Positions 34,821 to 43,314 are shown, counted from the first letter of the stretch. The stretch is DNA of 64,000 bases from Enterobacter pseudoroggenkampii (GCF_026420145.1 NZ_JAPMLV010000001.1:1054001-1118000), one strand, 5' to 3'. The notes: generated by a model from the sequence alone, not told the origin. Made by a program: numbers and translations.

Positions 34821-35633
34821 ATGAAAAAGACACTGACACTGATCGCTGCCGCAACCCTGAGCGCCCTGAGCTTCGCTTCCTGGGCTGACACCCTGACCGT
34901 GGGCGCATCCAACACGCCGCACGCCGAAATTCTGGAGCAGGCAAAGCCGATTCTGGCGAAGCAGGGGATCGACCTGGAGATTAAACCGTTCCAGGACTAC
35001 ATTCTGCCGAACACCGCGCTGGCGGGTCATGACATCGACGCGAACTATTTCCAGCACATTCCTTACCTGAACAGCGTGCTGAAAGATCATGCGGGCGATA
35101 AAGACTACGATTTTGTCAGTGCGGGCGCGATCCACATTGAGCCAATCGGCATCTACTCCAAAAAATACAAGTCGCTGAAAGACCTGCCGGAAGGCGGCAA
35201 AATCATCATGCGTGACGCGGTTTCTGAAGAGGGGCGTATTCTCTCTATCTTCGAAAAAGAGGGCGTGATCAAGCTGAAGCCGGGCATCGATAAAGTGACC
35301 GCACGCATCAGCGATATCGTCGAGAACCCGAAAAAGCTGAAGTTCACGCCTAACGTTGAAGCGTCTCTGCTGCCGCAGATGTACAACAACAACGAAGGCG
35401 ACGCGGTGGTGATTAACGCCAACTATGCGATTGACGCGGGTCTGGATCCGGTTCACGACCCGATTGCGGTTGAGAGCGGTGAAAACAACCCGTATGCCAA
35501 CATCATCACCGTGCATCGCGGTGACGAGAAGAAGAAAGACATCGTCGCGCTGGTGAACGTGCTGCACTCAAAAGAGATTCAGGACTGGATCCGCACCAAG
35601 TACAAAGGCGCGGTCATTCCAGTAAACAACTAA
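34821..35633 (+). CDS. MetQ/NlpA-family periplasmic binding protein
   Basis: 270 residues of the NlpA/MetQ family (VGASNTPHAEILEQAKPIL, IDANYFQHIPYLNS, SDIVENPKKLKFTPNVEAS, VINANYAIDAGLDP). Most MetQ proteins are lipoproteins; here the signal peptide (about 1-22) ends in SFASWA-DT with no lipobox cysteine, so the product should be a soluble periplasmic protein. Substrate-binding partner of the upstream MetN/MetI-like genes, despite the intervening ERIC repeat. A strong terminator follows. Confidence 0.9.
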   Translation: MKKTLTLIAAATLSALSFASWADTLTVGASNTPHAEILEQAKPILAKQGIDLEIKPFQDYILPNTALAGHDIDANYFQHIPYLNSVLKDHAGDKDYDFVSAGAIHIEPIGIYSKKYKSLKDLPEGGKIIMRDAVSEEGRILSIFEKEGVIKLKPGIDKVTARISDIVENPKKLKFTPNVEASLLPQMYNNNEGDAVVINANYAIDAGLDPVHDPIAVESGENNPYANIITVHRGDEKKKDIVALVNVLHSKEIQDWIRTKYKGAVIPVNN

Positions 35634-35651
35634 TTTACTGATTTTACAGAT

Positions 35652-35686
35652 GAAGCCCGGCGAGTCTCTCGCCGGGCTTCTTTTTT
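35652..35686 (+). terminator. Terminator after the binding-protein gene
   Basis: GAAGCCCGGCGAG and CTCGCCGGGCTTC pair, followed by six T. One of the strongest terminators in the window. Confidence 0.92.
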
Positions 35687-35743
35687 GTATCCGGCTGGAG
35701 AATCATTTAAGCTCAACGTTTAACAGGCAATGGAGTGATGACG

Positions 35744-35953
35744 ATGGGTAACGTGACCAAAGATGAAGCGCTGTACCAGGAGATGTGCCGGGTGGTCGGG
35801 AAGGTGGTGCTTGAGATGCGTGATTTAGGGCAGGAGCCAAAGCATATTGTCATTGCCGGAGTCCTGCGTACCGCGCTGGCGAACCAGCGCGTGAAACGCA
35901 GTGAATTGACTACCGAAGCGATGGAAACGGTGGTTAAAGCGCTGGCCGGGTAA
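35744..35953 (+). CDS. fumD: FumD (YdhZ), small fumarase
   Basis: 69 residues, the length of E. coli FumD, with the conserved centre LEMRDLGQEPKHIVIAGVLRTALAN. E. coli FumD has been reported to have fumarase activity. Three in-frame starts compete; ATG 35744 is chosen because GGAG lies 8 nt before it and the product begins MGN like the homologue. The 3' end overlaps the convergent permease gene by 20 bp. Confidence 0.88.
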   Translation: MGNVTKDEALYQEMCRVVGKVVLEMRDLGQEPKHIVIAGVLRTALANQRVKRSELTTEAMETVVKALAG

Positions 35954-36620
35954 GACGCCAGCGCTTCGCAAGCTGCTCAAGCGAGCAGCAGAGCAGGTAG
36001 TAGACCACGCCCGTAAAGATAAAAATGGCCGCCGGGTAGATTTGCACCCGGTTGTTGACCTGTCCCGCCACCGTGGTCAGTTCCGGGACGTTCACGATAA
36101 ACGCCAACGACGTATCCTTCAGCAGGCTGATAAAAATCCCCACCAGCGACGGCAGAATGTTCCTCAGCGCCTGCGGCAGCAGCACGCGCCACAGGGTTTG
36201 CTGCGTGCTGAATCCCTGTGACAGTGCGGCTTCGTACTGCCCGGACGGTAGCGCATTAAGTCCGGCCAGTACCGAGTGCATTACGGTAGCCGCCGTAAAC
36301 CAGGCCAGCGCCAGCGTGACGGTCAGCGCCCCCGGCAGATCGCCCCCGGTAATGAGCGGCAGGAGATACCACATCCAGAAAATTACGAAGATGAGCGGGA
36401 TACCGCGAATCAGCTCTGCCCACAAAAAGAGGGTCTTGCGCACGAGCCCGGTAAAGCGCCAGGCCAGACACGCGAGCACTATCCCACCGGGCAGAGCAAT
36501 GACGGCGGCCCCAATCGCCATCATCAACGAGAGCAACACGCCCCCCGGTTCACCCGTTGCCGCGCGTCCCCACAGCAGATAATCGAGGTTATCGGTGATG
36601 ACATTAAGTCCGGCAATCAT
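35934..36620 (-). CDS. Polar amino acid ABC permease, second subunit
   Basis: 228 residues from the ATG at 36620 (GGGAG upstream, overlapping the previous gene by 17 bp). HisM/GlnP-type permease with membrane helices near 23-47, 60-80, 90-110 and 190-215 and the EAALSQGFSTQQTLWRVLLPQALR coupling segment. Last gene of a four-gene importer operon. Confidence 0.88.
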   Translation of the reverse strand: MIAGLNVITDNLDYLLWGRAATGEPGGVLLSLMMAIGAAVIALPGGIVLACLAWRFTGLVRKTLFLWAELIRGIPLIFVIFWMWYLLPLITGGDLPGALTVTLALAWFTAATVMHSVLAGLNALPSGQYEAALSQGFSTQQTLWRVLLPQALRNILPSLVGIFISLLKDTSLAFIVNVPELTTVAGQVNNRVQIYPAAIFIFTGVVYYLLCCSLEQLAKRWRLTRPAL

Positions 36621-37380
36621 GTTTTTCACTCCCTGAGGTGGCGACGTTTGGGCGTTTACGTTTCGCTTCAGGTCCAATGCGAACCAGCACCATCCCCATG
36701 ACCAGGCCGGTCAGCAGATAGAGTGCGGTTCCGAAGGTAAATGCTTCCAGCGCGTGCGCGTTATAGCTCTCAATCTGCCTGACCTGATAGGTCAGCTCGG
36801 CGAAGCCAATCCCGCTGGCGAGCGAGGAGAGCTTCATCAGATTAAGGTACTGGCCAACGACCGGCTGCCAGGCGTTGGCCAGCCCCTGCGGCAGCAGGAT
36901 GTAGCGAAACAGGCGCCACGCGGAGAATCCCTGAGCGAGCGCTGCCTCCCGCTGTCCGGCAGGCACGGAACGTAAGCCCGACTCCACCTCTTCAATTAAA
37001 AACGCCGAGGTAAAGACACCCAACCCCCAGGCAGAACATAAAAATTCGGGCGTAAACCACCAGACGTCGCCGGGCAGAATTGACCAGCTGTGATCCGCGT
37101 TCACCGCGTCGCGGAACGCCTGCGGTAGACCGTTCCAGGCGGCAAAATACCAGAACAGCAGTTGCACCAGCAGCGGCGTATTGCGAAACAGCGACACCCA
37201 GCTGCTGACGACCACGTTCCCGAGGCGTCCGCCGGAAAGGCGCAGAAGCATAAAGAGCAATGCAAGCAGGCTGGCCAGCATCATCCCGGCAAGCGTTACC
37301 CACAGTGTGGTGAGGAATCCGGAGAGTATCCACTGCAGAGGCTGTCCGGTCAGTACCCCCTGCCAGTCGAGCGCGGGCAT
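36604..37380 (-). CDS. Polar amino acid ABC permease, first subunit
   Basis: 258 residues, His/Glu/Gln/Arg/opine permease family, with several membrane helices and the REAALAQGFSAWRLFRYILLPQG coupling segment. The start codon overlaps the stop of the ATPase gene (TAATG). It pairs with the following permease to form a heterodimeric channel, as in glutamate/aspartate importers. Confidence 0.88.
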   Translation of the reverse strand: MPALDWQGVLTGQPLQWILSGFLTTLWVTLAGMMLASLLALLFMLLRLSGGRLGNVVVSSWVSLFRNTPLLVQLLFWYFAAWNGLPQAFRDAVNADHSWSILPGDVWWFTPEFLCSAWGLGVFTSAFLIEEVESGLRSVPAGQREAALAQGFSAWRLFRYILLPQGLANAWQPVVGQYLNLMKLSSLASGIGFAELTYQVRQIESYNAHALEAFTFGTALYLLTGLVMGMVLVRIGPEAKRKRPNVATSGSEKHDCRT

Positions 37381-38195
37381 TACAGATGCTCCTGATGCAG
37401 CGGGTTGAGCACCTTTTGCAGGAACCGCTGCGCGCGCGGATGCGAGGGCCGACTGAAAAATTGCGCCGGCGGCGCAATTTCCAGAATTTGCCCCCCGTCG
37501 ATAAAGACGACTCTGTCGGCAATCTCCCGGGCGAACTGCATCTCATGGGTTACGACAATCATCGTGATCCCGCTGTGGGCGAGAGCTTTCATCACAAACA
37601 GCACTTCACCAATCATCTCCGGATCCAGCGCCGATGTGGGCTCATCGAACAGGATGATTTGCGGTGAAGAGGCCAGGGCACGGGCAATCGCGACGCGCTG
37701 CTGCTGCCCGCCGGAAAGCTCTGCCGGAAAATGATGGGCTTTTTCCAGCATCCCGACCTTCTCCAGCAGGGCCAGCGCGCGCTCCTGGGCAGGCTGTGGC
37801 TTCCAGCCGTGAACGTGCTCCAGTGCCAGGGTGATGTTCTGGCTGGCGGTGAGATGGGCGTAAAGATTGAACTGCTGGAACACAAACCCCACGCGGCTAC
37901 GCAGCTGACGCAGCCCGGTACCGGAGAGCTTTCCGGTAGGCTTGTTATCGATCAGAATCTCCCCGCCGCTCAGGGTTTCAAGCTGGTTGATGAGACGAAT
38001 CAGGGTGGATTTACCGGAACCCGACGGGCCGAGGATGGCGACCACTTCACCGGGGGTGATGGTGAGATTAATGTCGTTTAAAACCTGATGGTCACCGTAG
38101 CGTTTGTCCACATGACGAAACTCGACGCTGGCCTGTTCCAGATGTGAAAAATCCGCGGCGCCGGCCGCGGAGTGTGAAAATAAACCTGAGAGCAT
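37380..38195 (-). CDS. Polar amino acid ABC ATPase
   Basis: 271 residues with Walker A GPSGSGKST (about 55-63), signature LSGGQQQR (about 160) and Walker B IILFDEPTSALDPE. Compared with most GlnQ/GltL proteins, it has an N-terminal extension of about 23 residues before VEFRHVDKRYGDHQ. Starts 2 bp after the binding-protein stop. Confidence 0.9.
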   Translation of the reverse strand: MLSGLFSHSAAGAADFSHLEQASVEFRHVDKRYGDHQVLNDINLTITPGEVVAILGPSGSGKSTLIRLINQLETLSGGEILIDNKPTGKLSGTGLRQLRSRVGFVFQQFNLYAHLTASQNITLALEHVHGWKPQPAQERALALLEKVGMLEKAHHFPAELSGGQQQRVAIARALASSPQIILFDEPTSALDPEMIGEVLFVMKALAHSGITMIVVTHEMQFAREIADRVVFIDGGQILEIAPPAQFFSRPSHPRAQRFLQKVLNPLHQEHL

Positions 38196-38197
38196 AA

Positions 38198-39034
38198 TTA
38201 TCTGGCTTCTATTTTAAAGGCGCGAGGCTGCGGGGCAGGCGTGTTTGGGCCAAACCAGACATCGTAGATTTTTGCTGCCTGACCGTTCTTCTCGAGATTA
38301 ACCAGCTCGTCGTTAACGGCCTTCAGCAGCGCCGTTTCACCTTTCTTCACCCCCACGCCAATCTCTTCTTTACTGAGCAGATCGGGCAGGATTTTGAAGT
38401 TCGCTTTATCCGGCGCCTGCGCCAGCAGACCGGCCAGAATGGTGCTGTCCTGGGTAATGGCCTGGACGTTACCATTGCGCAGTGCGGTCAACGCCAGGGG
38501 AATGTCGTCATAAGAGAGGACGCGGGACTGCGGGAAACGCTGGTGCAGCGCCTGCTCGCCCGTCGTGCCTTTGACCGCGCCAATGCGCGCCCGGCTATAG
38601 TCATCGAGCTTGTCCGGTGATTTCACCGGAACGAGGAACTGCTGGCCGGTGACGAAGTAAGGCGTCGAGAAATCAATCACCTGCGCGCGTTCCGGGGTGA
38701 TGGTGATATCTGCCACGATCAGGTCTGCTTTCCCGGACTGCAGCAGCGGAATACGGTTGGCCGGATTGGTGGCAACCAGTTCAAGCTTCACGCCGAGCGA
38801 TTTTGCCAGCGCTTTGGCGAAGTCCACGTCGTAACCCACGATCTCGTGCGTTTTGGCATCAATCGAGCCAAACGGCGGGTTGGCGTCAAACGTGGCCACT
38901 TTCACCACCCCTGCGGCCTTAATATCCGCCAGCTGATCGGCCTGTGCCTGCGCTGAAAGCAGGCTCCCCGCCGCCAGTAATCCCAGAACCAGTGTCCGTT
39001 TGGTAAACCCTTTCATGTTTGCTGCCATAGTCAT
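38198..39034 (-). CDS. Polar amino acid ABC binding protein
   Basis: 278-residue family 3 periplasmic solute-binding protein. The signal peptide ends near residue 33 (SAQAQA-DQ) and has no lipobox. Ligand-site motifs are PPFGSIDAKTHEIVGYDVDFAKALAKSL, RIPLLQSGKADLIVADITITPER and DFSTPY; the arginine and aspartates bind the alpha-amino acid group. First gene of the importer operon. Glutamate/aspartate or a related amino acid is likely, but the substrate cannot be read from sequence. Confidence 0.9.
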   Translation of the reverse strand: MTMAANMKGFTKRTLVLGLLAAGSLLSAQAQADQLADIKAAGVVKVATFDANPPFGSIDAKTHEIVGYDVDFAKALAKSLGVKLELVATNPANRIPLLQSGKADLIVADITITPERAQVIDFSTPYFVTGQQFLVPVKSPDKLDDYSRARIGAVKGTTGEQALHQRFPQSRVLSYDDIPLALTALRNGNVQAITQDSTILAGLLAQAPDKANFKILPDLLSKEEIGVGVKKGETALLKAVNDELVNLEKNGQAAKIYDVWFGPNTPAPQPRAFKIEAR

Positions 39035-39273
39035 ACGCCATCCCGTTGTTTTTGTTTTACTCCGCTACGCTCCCATAAGCGAAAGCTATCGCCAAATAAG
39101 AAATCGTTCTTTGCTTTGAGCAAAAAAGCATTAGTGAACAAGGTGTTAATGAAGCGTGAAAAGAACGGGAGGCTATTTGCAAATCCTGCACATGGACAGT
39201 GGATTTTGGTATTTCACCCGCGCGGCATTTGAGTGCTTAACTGAGGTCAGACACGGCGAGAGAGGGTAAGGCG

Positions 39274-39441
39274 ATGAAAAAGTGGATAAGCACGTTACGG
39301 CGGTTTTTTGCGACCCGACCAGTGAATGCGGAGAACAGCGCGCAACGTGTTCTTGAGTCAATACTGCCTGTCGCCAGCCTGTATGGCGTGGACGTTGCCA
39401 ACATTGACCCGGAGTGGTTCCATGATAAAACGTCACGCTGA
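39274..39441 (+). CDS. Small hypothetical protein, 55 aa
   Basis: A 55-codon frame beginning MKKWISTLRRFFATRP and ending ANIDPEWFHDKTSR. AGGG lies 7 nt before the ATG. The N-terminus is basic and amphipathic and the C-terminus neutral. It runs divergently from the amino acid importer and is followed by an overlapping 25-codon frame and a terminator, which together argue for a real transcript. I do not recognise the family. Confidence 0.5.
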   Translation: MKKWISTLRRFFATRPVNAENSAQRVLESILPVASLYGVDVANIDPEWFHDKTSR

Positions 39442-39499
39442 ACTGCGCCGCACGCGCGAAACGTACTGGAACGAGGTGTGCGTGACGTTTAACGAGTGA
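39422..39499 (+). CDS. Possible 25-aa ORF overlapping the preceding gene
   Basis: MIKRHAELRRTRETYWNEVC... is a 25-codon frame starting with GGAG 9 nt upstream, overlapping the previous frame by 20 nt in +1 phase and ending 4 bp before a strong terminator. It may be a translationally coupled small protein, or the C-terminal part of the 55-aa product reached by +1 frameshifting. Not recognised. Confidence 0.35.
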   Translation: MIKRHAELRRTRETYWNEVCVTFNE

Positions 39500-39502
39500 A
39501 AT

Positions 39503-39533
39503 AAAAAAGCACCGGTTTCCCGGTGCTTTTTTA
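39503..39533. terminator. Bidirectional terminator between small genes
   Basis: AAAAAAGCACCGG and CCGGTGCTTTTTT pair around TTT-type loop bases. It serves the small plus-strand genes and, on the minus strand, the 46-aa gene whose stop is 1 bp away. Confidence 0.9.
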
Positions 39534-39674
39534 TTAGATCTTGCAGGCGTCGCCGCAGTCGTCGTCGGCGACAATCGCCTGCGCTTTTTTATCCGCGTCG
39601 TCCAGACGTTCCGCATTACGCTCTTCTGCTTCATCCAGACCGTTAAAGACTAAATTATCGAGATCAATTTCCAT
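39534..39674 (-). CDS. Small acidic hypothetical protein, 46 aa
   Basis: 46 residues from the ATG at 39674 (AGGT upstream): MEIDLDNLVFNGLDEAEERN..., very acidic, largely helical, ending in DDDCGDACKI with two cysteines four apart. The longer frame upstream has no signal. The cysteine pair at the extreme C-terminus could bind metal or form a disulfide. I do not recognise a family. Terminator immediately downstream. Confidence 0.6.
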   Translation of the reverse strand: MEIDLDNLVFNGLDEAEERNAERLDDADKKAQAIVADDDCGDACKI

Positions 39675-39799
39675 GTTGCACCTGCTCTGTTCAGTTTTCG
39701 ATACTGGCACAGTATAGGGTAAAAAAAGCCAGCAATGTACCTCGCAGCACATAAGGATAATCCCTGCCATACTCAGTGCTTTATCGCTGAGGAGAGCAC

Positions 39800-40582
39800 A
39801 TGATTACACTCTGTAAAACCTGCGGAACGGCTTACGATACACGGCCTGAGAAATGCCCGATCTGCGAGGATGAACGCCAGTATGTCCCCAGCACGGGGCA
39901 GGCGTGGACCGATCTCGATACCGTCACCGCCACGCATAGCAACAAATGGCAGCAGCTGGAGCCGCGATTGTTTGGGATCAAAACGGTCCCGGCGTTTGCG
40001 ATCAACCAGCGGGCGCTGCTGCTGCAAACGCCCCACGGCAATATTCTCTGGGACTGTATCGCCAACCTCGACCCCGCAACCAAAACGCTCATTACCGCCC
40101 TCGGCGGCATCAGCGCGATTGCGATTTCACATCCGCACTATTACACCACGATGCAGGAGTGGGCTGCGGCGTATGATGCGCCGGTGTACCTGCACGCCAG
40201 CGACAGCGAGTGGGTGATGCGCGACAGCCCGGCCATTCATTTCTGGGAGGGGGATGCGCTGGAGATTTTCCCGTCGGTCACCTTGCTGCGTCTGGGGGGG
40301 CATTTTGCCGGGGGAACGGTGCTGCACTGGCAGGAGGGGGACGGGGTGCTGCTGGCGGGCGATATTCTGCAGGTCACGCCGGGTAAAGACGCCGTCTCGT
40401 TTATGTGGAGCTACCCGAACTATCTTCCACTGCCGGCCCGCACCGTGGCGTCGGTCGTGAATCATCTGGAAGGCAGAACGTTTGAACGTCTGTACGGCGC
40501 GTTCGAAGGGCAGAACATCCTCGCTAACGCGGACGAAATTGTGCAGCGCTCGGGCCAGAAATATATTGCTTGTCTGAAGTAA
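39800..40582 (+). CDS. Zinc-ribbon plus metallo-beta-lactamase-fold hydrolase
   Basis: 260 residues. The N-terminus has a rubredoxin/zinc-ribbon-like pair of CxxC motifs (LCKTCGTAYDTRPEKCPICEDE, about 5-22). The rest is a metallo-beta-lactamase fold with SHPHYYTTMQEW in place of the classical HxHxDH, then GGHFAGGTVL and LAGDILQV. Because the HxHxDH aspartate and second histidine are replaced, metal binding may be mononuclear or altered. Substrate unknown. Single gene, 72 bp before the carbonic anhydrase gene. Confidence 0.8.
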   Translation: MITLCKTCGTAYDTRPEKCPICEDERQYVPSTGQAWTDLDTVTATHSNKWQQLEPRLFGIKTVPAFAINQRALLLQTPHGNILWDCIANLDPATKTLITALGGISAIAISHPHYYTTMQEWAAAYDAPVYLHASDSEWVMRDSPAIHFWEGDALEIFPSVTLLRLGGHFAGGTVLHWQEGDGVLLAGDILQVTPGKDAVSFMWSYPNYLPLPARTVASVVNHLEGRTFERLYGAFEGQNILANADEIVQRSGQKYIACLK

Positions 40583-40654
40583 ACCACGATGGGTAAACTT
40601 TACGAGTGTGATCTCGATCATACCTAAACTAAAACAGATAAAAGAGACATTGCT

Positions 40655-41290
40655 ATGCAACATATCATTGAAGGTTTTCTCAGCTTTCAAAAAGAGATTT
40701 TCCCGCAACGTAAAGAACTCTTCCGCAGTTTAGCGTCCAGCCAGAATCCCAAAGCGCTGTTCATCTCATGCTCCGACAGCCGTCTGGTCCCGGAACTTGT
40801 CACCCAGCAAGAGCCAGGACAACTCTTTGTCATTCGTAATGCTGGCAACATCGTGCCGCCGTTCGGACCCGAGCCTGGCGGTGTGTCCGCTACCATCGAA
40901 TACGCCGTTGTGGCGCTGGGCGTCACGGATATCGTGATTTGTGGTCACTCCAACTGCGGCGCGATGAAGGCGATTGCCGATAACGCGAACCTGGAGCCGA
41001 TGCCTGCCGTGTCACACTGGCTGCGCTATTCCGACGCGGCGAAAGCCGTGGTGGAGAAAAAAACCTGGGATAAGCCGATCGATAAGGTCAATGCGATGGT
41101 GCAGGAGAACGTGTTTGCGCAACTGAGCAACATTAAGACCCATCCTTCCGTCGCGGTGGGCCTGCGTAATAACTCCATCCGACTGCACGGCTGGGTGTAC
41201 GACATTGAAAGCGGCGAAATCCTCGCCCTGAATAAAGAGACGAAAACCTTCGTTTCGCTGTCGGAAAACCCGGAAGTCTTCTTCGAGTAA
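40655..41290 (+). CDS. Beta-class carbonic anhydrase, CynT-like
   Basis: 211 residues. Zinc ligands Cys39 ([11 protein letters not shown]), His98 and Cys101 ([10 protein letters not shown]), with Asp41 and Arg43 forming the active-site dyad. It is closer to CynT ([31 protein letters not shown]) than to Can. It interconverts CO2 and bicarbonate. No cynS or cynR is beside it, so it is not part of a cyanate operon here. Confidence 0.92.
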   Translation: MQHIIEGFLSFQKEIFPQRKELFRSLASSQNPKALFISCSDSRLVPELVTQQEPGQLFVIRNAGNIVPPFGPEPGGVSATIEYAVVALGVTDIVICGHSNCGAMKAIADNANLEPMPAVSHWLRYSDAAKAVVEKKTWDKPIDKVNAMVQENVFAQLSNIKTHPSVAVGLRNNSIRLHGWVYDIESGEILALNKETKTFVSLSENPEVFFE

Positions 41291-41300
41291 TCCGCGACAG

Positions 41301-41318
41301 CAGGGCACGGATGCCCTG
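41301..41318. terminator. Hairpin between carbonic anhydrase gene and ydhS
   Basis: CAGGGCA and TGCCCTG pair around CGGA, followed by TCAGTTTTC on the plus strand; it lies in the 28-bp convergent gap. Confidence 0.7.
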
Positions 41319-42914
41319 TCAGTTTTCAAAATAGGGCAATCTCCGCCGCACCCCCGACGCGGGTTTTTCCGCCGCTTGCGCCATCGCCTCTGCAATCTCT
41401 GCACACTCCGCCAGCCCCTGAACGAAGGGACGATCGTGCATCAGCCACGGTATCGCACCGAAGGTGATGCGCCCGCGAACGGTGTCAGGCGCTTTTAAGG
41501 TGTAATCCTCGCCGATATCGGGTATCTCATCGCCGGTCGCTTCCAGCTGTTTTCGCAGCGTCGGGAAGGGCAGATCTTTCGTTTTGAGCGGCTTTTGCCC
41601 GCGCGCATCAATAAAAACGTCGAAGCGGTAAACGGTCTCTTTTGTGGTTATCACCGTTTGATCTCTGCCAACATCCAGCGTGTAGTCGTCACCGAGCGCG
41701 GCCACGCTGATGATGCCGGCTTCGCGAAGCGCGAGCAGCCTGCGGATAGACTGCGGAGGGATGGCGGCATAGTTGTCGATAAATACCCGAGCCAGCCCCT
41801 GTTTGAAGCGTTCAACGTCTCGATCGGTGAGATGGGGAACGATCTCCTGAACCACTTCATGCAGCCGAAGCACGGTATAGCGCCAGGCCACGGTACGGCG
41901 TTCGCGTTTATTTTTCTCAACTTCTTTCAGGTTATCTTCCGCCCAGGTAAAGGGACCGTGCCGTTTACGATCCTCAAACCATGCCTCACGAAGGGTGTCC
42001 GCATTCAGCGTATGCAGAGACATTTTCTCGCTCCACGCAGGGTCAGCGAGCTGAAGCTCTTTGACCATCAGGACAAAGATACGATCGAGCAGGCCATCCG
42101 GTCCTTTGGCAACCTCGCTTTCCACCACGCGTTCGGTCAATACCGACAGCGGCTCGTAAGGAATAGGGCAGTAAAAATCGGCTTCCGGCAGAATGCCTGT
42201 CCGGGACATCAGGACAATCTTCAGCGCCTCGCAGCCTTTATTCAGCACAAATTTATCATCGCGAAACGCACCGTGCTGCATTACGACCGCCATGGCCGCG
42301 TCGAGACCGCTTAACGATGTCCCCATAATACCGACGCGACAGGGAGGAATACTGGCGTCCATCAGACCGGACCACGGGCTGGGGAAGAACGTGCGCGTGG
42401 CTTCATCCTCCTCTGGCCAGACGTGGCCGGTGGCGATAACCGCAAGGTCGAAGCGTTCAGGAAAGGCGCTGCCGTTGACGGAAAGCGTAACGCCTTCTTT
42501 CGAGGGCACGATATCGGTGACCTGGGCGGATTCATGGACATCAACCTGAAATCCCCGTTTTTTCGCCTCTTTTACGATGGACCGAAAGCTGTCGCGGAAA
42601 TACTCACCCAGCAGGAGCCGGGGCAGGAACTGTCGGTCATGCAGGCGGGCTTTATCAACCTTAAAGCGTGCCAGATGGGCTTCGCTCTGGCCCTTGAGCC
42701 AGTCGAGGTAGGTCATAAAAATGGGTGGGATTTCAATACTTGCGATATTTGCCAGCATCAGACGAGAGTTATCGTCGTCGTTATAGGGCATACCCACGCC
42801 CGCTTCATCACTTTGTTCAAAGACGGAGACCGAAAGCGGCTGCGCGTTTTTAAGAAGGGCGTAAAAGGTATAAATCCCTGTTGGGCCGGAACCGATAATG
42901 GCGATTTTCTTCAT
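41319..42914 (-). CDS. ydhS: YdhS, FAD/NAD(P)-binding protein
   Basis: 531 residues, collinear with E. coli YdhS (534 aa). FAD-binding GSGPTGIYTFYALL (about 8-21), the HDRQFLPR segment, an ATGHVW motif (about 155) and a second dinucleotide fold IMGTSLSGLDAAMAV. Function unknown; the family has an FAD_NAD(P)-binding domain 9 architecture found in amine and hydroxamate oxidoreductases. Single-gene unit. Confidence 0.92.
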   Translation of the reverse strand: MKKIAIIGSGPTGIYTFYALLKNAQPLSVSVFEQSDEAGVGMPYNDDDNSRLMLANIASIEIPPIFMTYLDWLKGQSEAHLARFKVDKARLHDRQFLPRLLLGEYFRDSFRSIVKEAKKRGFQVDVHESAQVTDIVPSKEGVTLSVNGSAFPERFDLAVIATGHVWPEEDEATRTFFPSPWSGLMDASIPPCRVGIMGTSLSGLDAAMAVVMQHGAFRDDKFVLNKGCEALKIVLMSRTGILPEADFYCPIPYEPLSVLTERVVESEVAKGPDGLLDRIFVLMVKELQLADPAWSEKMSLHTLNADTLREAWFEDRKRHGPFTWAEDNLKEVEKNKRERRTVAWRYTVLRLHEVVQEIVPHLTDRDVERFKQGLARVFIDNYAAIPPQSIRRLLALREAGIISVAALGDDYTLDVGRDQTVITTKETVYRFDVFIDARGQKPLKTKDLPFPTLRKQLEATGDEIPDIGEDYTLKAPDTVRGRITFGAIPWLMHDRPFVQGLAECAEIAEAMAQAAEKPASGVRRRLPYFEN

Positions 42915-43032
42915 CGACGGTTGTCCTCTCTTTTTTCCATGAGAAAAGCGTAGCAGGAGAACAGTAATGAAAATGAAGGATTAGGAAAATTCAGGCTATC
43001 AGAGGAGAATTTGCACCATTTCAGGACTGAAA

Positions 43033-43109
43033 TGGTGCGTCCGAGTGGACTCGAACCACCGACCCCCACCATGTCAAGGTGGTGCTCTAACCAACTGAGC
43101 TACGGACGC
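43033..43109 (-). tRNA. tRNA-Val (anticodon GAC)
   Basis: 77-nt cloverleaf on the minus strand starting GCGTCCGTAGCTCAG, with anticodon loop CTTGACATG, T-loop GTTCGAGTC and encoded CCA. One of two tandem valine tRNAs, corresponding to the valV/valW pair of E. coli. Confidence 0.97.
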
Positions 43110-43113
43110 AGAA

Positions 43114-43190
43114 TGGTGCGTTCAATTGGACTCGAACCAACGACCCCCACCATGTCAAGGTGGTGCTCTAACCAACTGAGCTATGAACGC
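43114..43190 (-). tRNA. tRNA-Val (anticodon GAC)
   Basis: 77-nt cloverleaf starting GCGTTCATAGCTCAG, same anticodon as its neighbour and also with encoded CCA. The two differ only in acceptor and T-stem pairs, with compensating changes. Transcribed first; 4 bp separate the two, so they are processed from one precursor. Confidence 0.97.
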
Positions 43191-43314
43191 AACGTGTTGT
43201 CGGTGACAACGGGGACGAATATTAGCGGCACAGCACCGAGGTGGCAAGAGGGAAAATGCAATTTTCTCTCTGATTTCACGCGATTGCTGTATTACCGCGC
43301 AAAGTGAAGAGAAA

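Noticed and set aside
43011..43307. Plus-strand frame across the two tRNA genes
   Set aside because: It is the complement of duplicated tRNA sequence, so the internal protein repeat is artefactual.
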